The notes beneath the pieces are model-generated. The model made no database searches, was not told where the DNA came from, and was given only the letters and a program-made list of their open reading frames with translations. The translations under genes and the position numbers were made by a program. From Bartonella rochalimae ATCC BAA-1498 (lineage in GTDB: Bacteria; Pseudomonadota; Alphaproteobacteria; Rhizobiales; Rhizobiaceae): a DNA stretch of 64,000 bases. The stretch covers positions 119,665-183,664 of the forward strand of contig NZ_KL407337.1 in NCBI RefSeq assembly GCF_000706645.1, given 5' to 3'. Shown here in pieces: positions 37,584 through 46,384 of this stretch (within the stretch, counting starts at the first letter, position 1; each line of letters opens with the position of its first letter).

Positions 37584-38207
37584 ATGCTTGGAAGCCCTGA
37601 AAAAATGATCGATGAACTGCGCTTGCAGGGTTTTCCTTCCACATTCCTCAAAAATGAACTTAAGGAATTGAATACCATACTTCCTCTCCGTCATCTTTAC
37701 GAAAGAAGAGCCGAAACGATGCTTTTAACTGATTTGCGTCAATATGAGCGAGCATTAGAGAAAGCGGTTTATGTTGACTTAAGTGATGAGCAGTTTGGAG
37801 CTCTTGTTTCTTTTTGTTATAATATAGGGATTACAGCTTTCCAAAATTCTACCTTATTGAAAAAGCTTAATAAAGGCGATTACGAATCTGTCCCCATTGA
37901 ATTGCAGAAATGGACAAAAGCGGGAGGCAAGCGTTTAAAGGGCTTAGTGCACCGTCGTGCAGCAGAAGCAGGATTATGGGCGAAGAGCGCTTATGTTTCG
38001 TCTAATTATTAGCTTGTTGAAAAACAAGAATCACCCAAGCTTTTAAAAGCAGAAATTCTTGCTCCTCTCATAGCTTCTTTTTCGGGAATTGCAGAATTGT
38101 TAGAAGGAAGTGGACCTGTGCAATGGGTTTTAGCAACGATTATAGTTCTTGCGTCCTGTGTGGGGTTAATCTTGATTGCTAAGCGCTTACGGGAGGAACG
38201 TTTGTGA
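37584..38207 (+). pseudogene. Broken phage endolysin (GH24 lysozyme) with C-terminal membrane segment
   Basis: From about codon 41 the frame is a GH24 lysozyme: AETMLLTDLRQYERALEKAV, DEQFGALVSFCYNIGITAF, KGDYESVPIELQKW and RLKGLVHRRAAEAGLWAK. The N-terminal part with the catalytic Glu and the YGH motif is absent; instead, about 40 unrelated residues precede it, so a deletion has fused it to foreign sequence. An in-frame TAG at 38010-38012 then interrupts the gene. The frame continues after it with LVEKQESPKLLKAEILAPLI and a hydrophobic segment (WVLATIIVLASCVGLILIAK) to a TGA at 38205-38207. Confidence 0.8.
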
Positions 38208-38427
38208 TCGTGTGGGGAAGAAAATATTGTGTGGTGATGACGGCGGCTATAGCCGCTTTTTTATAGCCTTAGTAAGAGCTTTTCGTTTAGGCAAGAAGAC
38301 TGAACAGCAAAAACAAACAGAAACCCTTATCAAGAGAGCAATAACCCGGCTGGAAATAGAAAATGAAGTTAATAAGCAAAGTGATGGCGATGTGCGTTCT
38401 GATCTTTCTCAGTGGGTGCGGAAGTAG
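38204..38427 (+). pseudogene. Frameshifted Rz-like spanin / lysis accessory gene
   Basis: A GTG at 38204 overlaps the endolysin stop (GTGA) and starts IVWGRKYCVVMTAAIAAF; the frame then runs into TAG. One base missing from the T run at about 38257-38262 would restore FFIALVRAFRLGKKTEQQKQ and TETLIKRAITRLEIENEVNK to the TAG at 38425-38427. A membrane segment followed by a Gln/Lys/Glu-rich helix is the build of an inner-membrane spanin (Rz). Position after the endolysin supports this. Confidence 0.55.
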
Positions 38428-38582
38428 AAGCTTTTCTTGTATCGTGGTCTCCCCTGTATTTAGATCAGAAAGATCTCACTGTCATCAGTATCAACTTGGC
38501 CAAACAAATCTTGAAGCATAACAAATATGGTGAACAGCTGTGTGGATGGAAACAGGTCCAAAAAGTTAAAACACAAAGATAA
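38390..38582 (+). pseudogene. Frameshifted Rz1-like outer spanin lipoprotein
   Basis: An ATG at 38390 in a different frame, nested in the end of the Rz-like gene, encodes MCVLIFLSGCGSRSF, a short lipoprotein leader with lipobox LSGC. After a frameshift near 38435 the sequence continues as SWSPLYLDQKDLTVISINLA and KQILKHNKYGEQLCGWKQ to a TAA at 38580-38582. A lipoprotein nested in and overlapping Rz is the classic Rz/Rz1 arrangement of phage lysis cassettes. Confidence 0.6.
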
Positions 38583-38720
38583 AGAGATCAAAAAACAGGA
38601 TTAATTTGTCATAGATTTTAGAGAAGAATCTAAAATCCTATTCCCTCACCTTTATTTTGGTATCCCTCACCTTAAAAAAGATAAATAAAATCAATAAGTT
38701 ATGTGTTGCTAAAAAGCAGA

Positions 38721-38796
<76 letters not shown>

Positions 38797-39547
38797 ATAT
38801 CTCAACAAATTCATAGAGTTCGTGAGGTTATAACATCAAAATTTTTTCTGTCTAGTCGCCAAAATAAAAATAATCTATTTTTTTAAATTTATTCTTTGGT
38901 ATCTATTTCAGAATGTGAAGCTACACTATATTCTATTTTTTCATATATTAAGAGAAACATTCAAGTATCCCAAATATAAAGTGATCATCAAGATAATAAA
39001 TTCAGAATAATATATAATGTAGGTTAGAAGAAAGTTTATTATTAGTATAATGAGAAATTTTTAAAAATTTTTTAAAGAGAAAATATTCTAATATTTTTTT
39101 CCTTAATGATTGATTTGTAAAAAGCCATAATAATATTATTAAGTTTAAAACTGGAACTTTAGATTTTAGGGAAGTTTGATCGTCTTTAAGTTACATTGTT
39201 TTGTTATTAGGAAAGGTTGTGGTCGGTAGTGATGATGGTTTGACCTTATCTTTAAGAAAAATTATCCAAATATGTATAATACTTTTATTGTGCAACGATT
39301 ATGGTCTTTGTTATTGCTGTTGTGAGTATTAGAGTATAGGCTTTTTAAAGAGTTGTGATGTGTTTGAATGAAGAGAGGTATTTTTTAATATTGACGTGCA
39401 GTCTATTTTGGTGATTTAAAAATGCTTGTTCATATGAAAATAAGCAAAAAGTTGAAATGAATAGGCACACTTGCTATAAAATTTTATTATAAAGAACCAT
39501 TTGTTTTTGAACACTGGTGTTATTTTCCAAATACAACGGAGAAAGTT
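38797..39547. other. Gene-free region upstream of purA
   Basis: About 750 AT-rich bases. No gene or structured RNA could be supported. A riboswitch upstream of purA was considered, but no conserved aptamer is visible. Presumably it contains the purA promoter. Confidence 0.5.
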
Positions 39548-40837
39548 ATGGCCAATGTAGTAGTTGTCGGCACACAATGGGGAGATGAAGGCAAGGGTAA
39601 AATCGTAGATTGGTTGTCTGAGCGGGCGGATATTGTAGTAAGATATCAAGGTGGGCACAATGCTGGTCATACATTGGTTATTGATGGGATTAGTTATAAA
39701 TTATCACTGTTACCATCTGGTGTAGTTCGTGGAAAGCTATCAATTATCGGGAATGGTGTAGTTATTGATCCCCATCATTTTGTTGCAGAATTAAAAAAAT
39801 TACGTGCTCAGGGTATAAAGATTACACCGGAAATTTTGCGTGTTGCTGAAAATGCTCCTTTGATTCTTTTTGTGCATCGTGATCTTGATACAGCTCGGGA
39901 TAGTAATGTTTCTGGTTTGATAATTGGTACGACAAAACGTGGTATTGGTCCTGCTTATGAAGATAAAGTAGGTCGCCGTTCCATACGAGTAGTAGATTTG
40001 GCAGAGGCTGATACTTTAATGCCAAAGATTGAAAGGCTTATGGGGCATCACAATGCTTTACGTCGTGGTATGGGGGTTGCAGAAATTGATCCACAAACAA
40101 TTTATGATGAATTGATGCAAGTGGCAGATGAAATTTTACCCTTTATGGAGTGTACGTGGCGTCTTTTGGATGAAAGTTACCGTATAGGGCGGCGTATTCT
40201 ATTTGAAGGTGCACAGGGTGCATTATTGGATAATGATTTTGGAACTTATCCCTATGTAACCTCTTCTAATACAGTTGCTGGGCAGGCTTTTATTGGCTCT
40301 GGTTTGAGTCTTAGTTCAATTCATTATGTATTGGGTATTGCAAAGGCTTATACAACGCGTGTGGGAGAAGGACCATTTCCGACGGAAGAAATGAATAAAA
40401 TTGGTGAATTTCTTGGAGAGCGCGGAAATGAATTTGGTGTTGTGACTGGTCGGAAACGTCGATGTGGTTGGTTTGATGCTGTTTTAGTGCGTCAGATGGT
40501 GACTATTGGTGGCGTCAATGGTCTTGCACTGACAAAGCTTGATGTTTTTGATGGTTTAGATGAAATTAAAGTTTGTATTGGTTATGAACTTGATGGTAAA
40601 AGAATAGATTATCTGCCATCCTCTATGGGAGCGCAAGCCCGTGTTCAGCCTATTTATGAGACATTAGAGGGTTGGAAAGAAACAACAGCGCGTGTATCAA
40701 ATTTGACAGAACTACCAGCGCAAGCTATCAAATATGTGCGCTATATTGAAGAATTAATTGGTATACCAGTAGTTTTATTATCAACTAGCCCTGAGCGAAA
40801 AGATACAATCCTCATTGCTGATCCTTTTGGGGATTAA
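39548..40837 (+). CDS. purA: Adenylosuccinate synthetase
   Basis: Catalyses the GTP-dependent joining of IMP and aspartate, the first committed step to AMP. The 429-residue protein starts with [19 protein letters not shown] (the GTP-binding and catalytic-Asp loop) and has [13 protein letters not shown] (catalytic His), [14 protein letters not shown], the [10 protein letters not shown] substrate loop, and [16 protein letters not shown]. Length and motifs are complete. GGAG lies just before the ATG at 39548. The gene of unknown function downstream in the same direction is separated by 221 bases. Confidence 0.97.
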   Translation: MANVVVVGTQWGDEGKGKIVDWLSERADIVVRYQGGHNAGHTLVIDGISYKLSLLPSGVVRGKLSIIGNGVVIDPHHFVAELKKLRAQGIKITPEILRVAENAPLILFVHRDLDTARDSNVSGLIIGTTKRGIGPAYEDKVGRRSIRVVDLAEADTLMPKIERLMGHHNALRRGMGVAEIDPQTIYDELMQVADEILPFMECTWRLLDESYRIGRRILFEGAQGALLDNDFGTYPYVTSSNTVAGQAFIGSGLSLSSIHYVLGIAKAYTTRVGEGPFPTEEMNKIGEFLGERGNEFGVVTGRKRRCGWFDAVLVRQMVTIGGVNGLALTKLDVFDGLDEIKVCIGYELDGKRIDYLPSSMGAQARVQPIYETLEGWKETTARVSNLTELPAQAIKYVRYIEELIGIPVVLLSTSPERKDTILIADPFGD

Positions 40838-41058
40838 GTTTTATCTTATACCTTAATGATAGCAAAAATAAGCATCTAAGACTATATAATAGATAAGGTA
40901 CAAAATAGCGTTGTTTATTTTTGTACTCATCTAGATTGCTATATCGTTTCTACTAATGTCAATTACGTTAGTTGAGGGCTAAAGTAATGAATGATTAGCG
41001 CTTTAATTTTGTAAACTGAGGAGTTTTCCTCTTAAGTTTAAGAAAGACTATACAGAAT

Positions 41059-42492
41059 ATGATAGATTTCGTTGGGATCTTAAAAAATAAAATTAATGCG
41101 CAAAAAGATATTACGCCCAGATTACGTAAACAAATTTATGAGCATGCTACTAAAACATTAGAGCATACAATCGTAAATATGAAATTGCCAAAAGAAGCAA
41201 TAGAAGCGCAAAGAAGTGCTTTGCAAAGTGCTATTACGATTGTTGAAGAGGAATATTTAGCTGTTGAAAAAGAACAACTTTCTTTAATTATAGGATGGAA
41301 TTGTACAGACAGAAACAGTGGTGAGAAAAATGAGCAAAGCTCTATATCATCATTAGAAAATAATGCTTCGGTTTTGGCTACAGAAAAACAGCAACAATTA
41401 TCTATTCCTCATTTAGTTGATAATGAGATTTGTGATGAGGCATCTGTAATGTCAGATATACCGGATGCGGAACTTGTTAAGTTAGACGCTTTTAATGCCC
41501 ATGAAAAGGATCAGAATATTAAAAAAGATATGTCTAATAATGCTCTTTTAGTGTCTACTTCGCAAGTGGATAATGCTCATATTGTGTCACATATCTTTTC
41601 GCAAGCTTTACGGCGCGCTAATCGTTCATCGCTGCAGAAGCATATTTTAGTAAGTGTTGTTTCTTTTTTTACTATTATTATTTTGTTTAGTGGTATTTTT
41701 TTTGTTAGTGGACGCATATTTATATCGGGCAATAAAAATTTGCAGGAGAAAAATATTCAAACGTCGAACGCACTACAGAAAGCAACTCAAACAAATCGAA
41801 AATTAACACAACGCTTATTAGAGGATGGAAGTGAGGTTGATGTTGGTCCAGCTGAAAGAACCGAATCTCCAAGTGCAGAAGGGACATCAACAGTTGTTGC
41901 AACTAATTTAAAATCGTTTGGGCAGGTAGGTGAGGTTGTATTATATCAAATGGCTACCAAACATGATTCAGGAAAAGCAACGACGGGTAGTGTATCATGG
42001 TCATTGATAACAGAAGATTCTGTTAAAGGGATTCAAGGAGAATTGGCTATAAGAGGTGATATTACAATTCCAGATGAAGGGTTATCATTACGGTTAACTT
42101 TACGTCGTAATACTGATGAAGCTTTGCATGCCGCTTATATTATAGATCTAATTTTTATTATTTCTGATAAATTTTCAGGACAAGCAATCAATAATATTAA
42201 ATCATTGACTTTTAAGGAAAGTGGAAAATCGATCAGTCAAACTTTAGTTGGAACTGTAACTGCTAAGATTGATAATGATTTTTTCGTTTTTGCATTGGTT
42301 GGCAATCACCCGTTTCTTGATAGAAATTTACAGCTGATACGTGATCTAGATTGGTTTCATTTAGTGATAAGCGATAAAAATGGCCGTATGCATGAATTAA
42401 ATTTTGCAAAGGGACCAGCAGGTCAAGCCATTTTTAAAGAGGTTATTGGAAAATGGCTTATGAAAGAAAACAATCATAAGCCTTTGATGTAA
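41059..42492 (+). CDS. Conserved hypothetical membrane protein
   Basis: A 477-residue protein without a named family that I can place; similar proteins sit after purA in relatives. Residues 1-75 are helical and charged (KINAQKDITPRLRKQIYEHA). Residues 80-190 are low-complexity and acidic. One strong membrane segment follows at about 194-222 (VSVVSFFTIIILFSGIFFVSG). The rest, after a Gln/Asn-rich linker, is a globular domain of about 200 residues (VSWSLITEDSVKGIQGELAI and RGDITIPDEGLSLRLTLRRN) likely on the periplasmic side. Topology is inferred. Function unknown. Confidence 0.8.
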   Translation: MIDFVGILKNKINAQKDITPRLRKQIYEHATKTLEHTIVNMKLPKEAIEAQRSALQSAITIVEEEYLAVEKEQLSLIIGWNCTDRNSGEKNEQSSISSLENNASVLATEKQQQLSIPHLVDNEICDEASVMSDIPDAELVKLDAFNAHEKDQNIKKDMSNNALLVSTSQVDNAHIVSHIFSQALRRANRSSLQKHILVSVVSFFTIIILFSGIFFVSGRIFISGNKNLQEKNIQTSNALQKATQTNRKLTQRLLEDGSEVDVGPAERTESPSAEGTSTVVATNLKSFGQVGEVVLYQMATKHDSGKATTGSVSWSLITEDSVKGIQGELAIRGDITIPDEGLSLRLTLRRNTDEALHAAYIIDLIFIISDKFSGQAINNIKSLTFKESGKSISQTLVGTVTAKIDNDFFVFALVGNHPFLDRNLQLIRDLDWFHLVISDKNGRMHELNFAKGPAGQAIFKEVIGKWLMKENNHKPLM

Positions 42493-42571
42493 AAAACACT
42501 GAAGTTGTTCTCAACCTACTTTAAATAAATCATTTTGTAGTATGAATATACGTTATGATGCTAAGTTTCTT

Positions 42572-43489
42572 TTACTTTTCAGATTTATGCAAATCAACCT
42601 GATTTCGTGCTTTCTTCTGGAATAAAGCAGAGGTTTTAATGAAATTTTGTATTTTTTCAAATGCGCGCGCTTCAATCTGTCTAACGCGTTCTCTGCTAAT
42701 GTTAAATTCATTTGAGAGTTCTTCTAGCGTTAGCGGATCATCTCTTAAACGGCGAGCTTTAAAAATACGTTTCTCGCGTTCATTAAGATTATCCATAGCG
42801 TGTATTAATATGGAATAACGATTCTCTAATTCATTTTGCTCAATTAAAGTTTGTTCTTGGTTATTTGAATCATCAACTAACCAGTCTTGCCATTCATAAC
42901 TCTCACCTTTATTTGTAAGAAGAGGAGCATTAAGAGAAGCATCACCATTAAGTCTACGGTTCATTGATACCACTTCATCTTCTGTAACTTTTAATCGTGT
43001 TGCAATTTCTTTAACTTGTTGCGCATTGAGATCACCGTTATCAAGCATCTGAAGTTTATTTTTTAATTTACGAAGATTGAAAAAAAGACGCTTTTGATTA
43101 GCAGTCGTTCCTATTTTCACTAAACTCCATGATCGCAGAACATATTCTTGAATTGATGCTTTAATCCACCACATTGCATAAGTTGCAAGCCGAAAACCAC
43201 GTTCTGGCTCGAAACGCTTAACAGCTTGCATAAGTCCAATATTTCCTTCTGAAATAACTTCTCCAATGGGTAAACCGTAACCTCGATATCCTATTGCAAT
43301 TTTCGCTACAAGACGTAAGTGACTGGTTACCAATTTATGCGCTGCTTTTGGGTCATTATACTCACGATAACGCTTAGCTAACATGTATTCTTCTTGTGGC
43401 TCAAGTACTGGAAAACGGCGAATTTCTTCTAAATAACGGTTCAGACCATTATCATTTGCTATAAATGATGGTAAATTTATATGGGCCAT
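42572..43489 (-). CDS. rpoH: RNA polymerase sigma-32 factor (heat shock)
   Basis: A 305-residue sigma-70-family factor of the RpoH group. Region 2 is clear: KLVTSHLRLVAKIAIGYRGY, LPIGEVISEGNIGLMQAVKR and GFRLATYAMWWIKASIQEYV. The RpoH-box type segment follows (KIGTTANQKRLFFNLRKLK), and region 4.2 is EELSNEFNISRERVRQIEAR. It directs RNA polymerase to heat-shock promoters. Rhizobiales often carry two rpoH genes; only one is here. It is followed upstream on the same strand by rluD, the usual Rhizobiales neighbour. Confidence 0.95.
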   Translation of the reverse strand: MAHINLPSFIANDNGLNRYLEEIRRFPVLEPQEEYMLAKRYREYNDPKAAHKLVTSHLRLVAKIAIGYRGYGLPIGEVISEGNIGLMQAVKRFEPERGFRLATYAMWWIKASIQEYVLRSWSLVKIGTTANQKRLFFNLRKLKNKLQMLDNGDLNAQQVKEIATRLKVTEDEVVSMNRRLNGDASLNAPLLTNKGESYEWQDWLVDDSNNQEQTLIEQNELENRYSILIHAMDNLNEREKRIFKARRLRDDPLTLEELSNEFNISRERVRQIEARAFEKIQNFIKTSALFQKKARNQVDLHKSEK

Positions 43490-43645
43490 AGAGCACCCTC
43501 CTTTTGCATGAATTCCCTTAAAGGCGAATTTTATTTACAAACATTATATATATAACACATTTCTTTCTTTATTTACACTATTATAATTCTTGATTTTATT
43601 CGAAACTGGATATTTTATTATAAAATCTTGTAATGATTAAAGGTT

Positions 43646-44647
43646 TCAATTAAGTTTTTTTAAATGGTTGAGAAGGTCAGCCAGATCTTTTGGAAATGGC
43701 GAGGAAAAAGACATAATTTCACTGTTAGCTGGGTGCTCAAAGGTAAGACTAGTTGCATGGAGCGCTTGCCGATTAAACTGATCAATTGTATTTTTAATTT
43801 CAGGATCAAGAGTATTTGATTTTGTTTTAAAAGCGTTTCCGTATACTTTGTCTCCTATAAGGGGATGACCAATATGAGACATATGGACGCGAATTTGGTG
43901 TGTGCGCCCGGTTTCTAGACGACATTCTAGAAGACTAGCCAAAGATGTTGTATCATTACAGGTTCCGTATTTCTCTAATAGAGAAAAATGCGTAATAGCA
44001 CGGCGAGCATGAGCATATTCACTATGAACAACAGTGCGCTTTGTTCGATCACGAGAAGAACGAGCAAGGAACGTATCAATTGTCGCAATATTGCGATTAG
44101 GAGAACCCCAAATGACAGCATGATAACGTCGGTCTAATGCGCTAGTTCGTCCATGATCAGCAAATTGTGCATTAAGGTTTCTATGAGCAAGGTCGTTTTT
44201 AGCGATAACCATAACACCGCTTGTGTCTTTATCAAGACGATGAACAATACCAGGACGCTTAATACCTCCGATACCAGATAAACTATCACGACAATGATAA
44301 ATAAGTCCGTTTACTAAAGTTCCTGTCCAATTACCATTGCCAGGATGGACAACAAGACCAGCTGGTTTATTAATAACAATAATATGATTATCTTCAAACA
44401 AAATATCAAGAACTAGAGCTTCACCTTGAGGTTGTGCCTCATTAGGAGTCGGTATTGTTAATTCAATGATTTGATTAGATTTTAATTTTGTTTTTGGTTC
44501 CTTTATTAATTGACCATCAATTTTTAAATAACCCTCGCGGATTAGAGTTTGCAAACGTGAACGTGATAATTCACCTTTATATTGTTTAGCGAGCCATTGA
44601 TCAATTCGTTGTCCACATGCATTTTCATTCGTTATGTGTTGTGTCAC
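43646..44647 (-). CDS. rluD: 23S rRNA pseudouridine synthase, RluD type
   Basis: A 333-residue pseudouridine synthase of the RluA/RluD family. The N-terminal S4 domain (LSRSRLQTLIREGYLKIDG) is followed by the catalytic domain with VINKPAGLVVHPGNG and HRLDKDTSGVMVIAKN, the Asp being the catalytic residue, then LETGRTHQIRVHMSHIGHPL. RluD modifies U1911, U1915 and U1917 of helix 69. Presence of the S4 domain and placement beside rpoH favour RluD over RluC or RluA. Confidence 0.9.
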   Translation of the reverse strand: MTQHITNENACGQRIDQWLAKQYKGELSRSRLQTLIREGYLKIDGQLIKEPKTKLKSNQIIELTIPTPNEAQPQGEALVLDILFEDNHIIVINKPAGLVVHPGNGNWTGTLVNGLIYHCRDSLSGIGGIKRPGIVHRLDKDTSGVMVIAKNDLAHRNLNAQFADHGRTSALDRRYHAVIWGSPNRNIATIDTFLARSSRDRTKRTVVHSEYAHARRAITHFSLLEKYGTCNDTTSLASLLECRLETGRTHQIRVHMSHIGHPLIGDKVYGNAFKTKSNTLDPEIKNTIDQFNRQALHATSLTFEHPANSEIMSFSSPFPKDLADLLNHLKKLN

Positions 44648-44684
44648 TACATAATCCTCTTTTTGAGGTTTTTTATGGGATTTT

Positions 44685-46115
44685 TTACCAATATGAAATC
44701 GCTTTGGTATCTAAAAATTCTTCAATTCCCCAACGGCCACCTTCACGAGCACGTCCAGATTGTTTTACACCCCCAAAATAACTGCCATCAGGCAAATCGT
44801 ATCCGTTAATTTCTACCATACCAGAACGTAGTTGTGTAGCAATACGTTGACATCTATTTCGGTCTTGTGATTGTATATAATTGGTGAGACCATATTCTGT
44901 ATTATTGGCTAAGGTTATAGCTTCTTCCTCTGTATTAAAGGGAATAATTGAAAGAACTGGACCAAAAATTTCTTCTCGGAAAATACGCATGTGCGGTTTC
45001 ACATCAGCAAAGACTGTTGGCCGTACATAATAACCTCTTTTCATATTTATAGGGAGACCTGTACCACCAGCAACAAGAGTTGCTCCTTCGTCGATTCCAG
45101 ATTGAATAAGCGCTTGAATTTTATCGTACTGTTGTTTTGATACTACGGGACCAATATGATTTCCTGATTGAGAACTTAGTCCTACTATTGTTTTTGCAGC
45201 AATATGTTGTGCTATTGTTACAGCTTTATTATAGATCGAATGCTCCACAAGCATACGTGTTGGTGCATTGCAGCTTTGCCCACTATTATAAAAACAGTCG
45301 TTTACGCCACGTTGAATCGCATCATCAGAAGCATCAGCAAAAATAAGATTAGCCCCTTTCCCTCCTAGTTCTAAGCAGACCCGTTTTAAGGTATCACTAG
45401 CATTTTTAGAAATAGCTTTTCCTGCTCTTGTTGAGCCAGTGAAACTGATCATTTCTAAATCTGGATGTGAAGATAAATAAGAGCCTACATTGATTCCATC
45501 ACCGTTGATTAAATTAAAAACACCAGCAGGTAAAGCAGCTTCATCTAAAATTTCAGCGAAAAGCATTGCAGAAAGAGGAGCAAGTTCAGAGGGCTTTAAG
45601 ATCATAGTACAGCCAGCCAATAATGCAGGAATAACTTTTAAAGTTATTTGATTCATGGGCCAATTCCATGGTGTAATCAATCCGACAACACCAATAGGGT
45701 CATATTGCAAAACTGCATGATTACAGCCTTTTATTAAAACTTTTTGAAAAGAAAAGTCTTTGAAAGCTTTAATAAAATTGCGAATATGGTAGCTACCAGC
45801 AGCAGTTTGAGAATTTCGCGCCATATCAATAGGTGCACCCATTTCCATTGAAATAGTTTTGGCAATATTTTCAGAGCGTTTTTCGTAAATTTCTAAAACT
45901 TTTTCAATAAAGGCAAGACGTTGTTTTGGTGTAGTTGTTTTCCAATTTTGAAAAGCATTTTTGGCAGCTGTAATTGCTTTATCTACGTCTTTGATATTCC
46001 CAACACTAATAACAGCACAGATTTCTTCTGTTGATGGGTTAATAACATGAAGATCATTGTTTGTATTTGGATTTTCCCATAGACCGTTGATATAAAATTG
46101 TCTCTTATTTAACAT
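44685..46115 (-). CDS. NAD(P)-dependent aldehyde dehydrogenase
   Basis: A 476-residue aldehyde dehydrogenase. The cofactor site is PWNWPMNQ and FTGSTRAGKAI, the general-base Glu is in LELGGKGANL, the catalytic Cys is in NSGQSCNAPTRML, and EEIFGPVLSIIPF completes the family signature. The substrate is not evident. A gamma-glutamyl-gamma-aminobutyraldehyde dehydrogenase role with the puuA/puuB-like genes 6-8 kb away is possible but only a guess. Start MLNKRQFYINGLW is normal for the family. Confidence 0.92.
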   Translation of the reverse strand: MLNKRQFYINGLWENPNTNNDLHVINPSTEEICAVISVGNIKDVDKAITAAKNAFQNWKTTTPKQRLAFIEKVLEIYEKRSENIAKTISMEMGAPIDMARNSQTAAGSYHIRNFIKAFKDFSFQKVLIKGCNHAVLQYDPIGVVGLITPWNWPMNQITLKVIPALLAGCTMILKPSELAPLSAMLFAEILDEAALPAGVFNLINGDGINVGSYLSSHPDLEMISFTGSTRAGKAISKNASDTLKRVCLELGGKGANLIFADASDDAIQRGVNDCFYNSGQSCNAPTRMLVEHSIYNKAVTIAQHIAAKTIVGLSSQSGNHIGPVVSKQQYDKIQALIQSGIDEGATLVAGGTGLPINMKRGYYVRPTVFADVKPHMRIFREEIFGPVLSIIPFNTEEEAITLANNTEYGLTNYIQSQDRNRCQRIATQLRSGMVEINGYDLPDGSYFGGVKQSGRAREGGRWGIEEFLDTKAISYW

Positions 46116-46384
46116 AATCTATTTACCATTTCTTTGTCTGTAAATTATAGAATACAGTTTGCTTTTGTAACAAGAGGTTTTTCAATGAAAAGCGAACAGG
46201 TTTAAAGCATAAGAGCAGTATCACATTACCATATCAGTGAATTATATTTTTCTTTAATTAATTTCTTTTATTGCGAATTTTAAAAAATTTAACGTTTGGC
46301 AAAAGGTTATTAACCTTCATAATATAAAATTACGTATTCTCTTTGTAAAATAATTATTCTCATTTCTATAATTTGTTGGTTATC

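Noticed and set aside
38797..39547. Purine riboswitch upstream of purA
   Set aside because: No conserved aptamer core could be found in the gene-free region.
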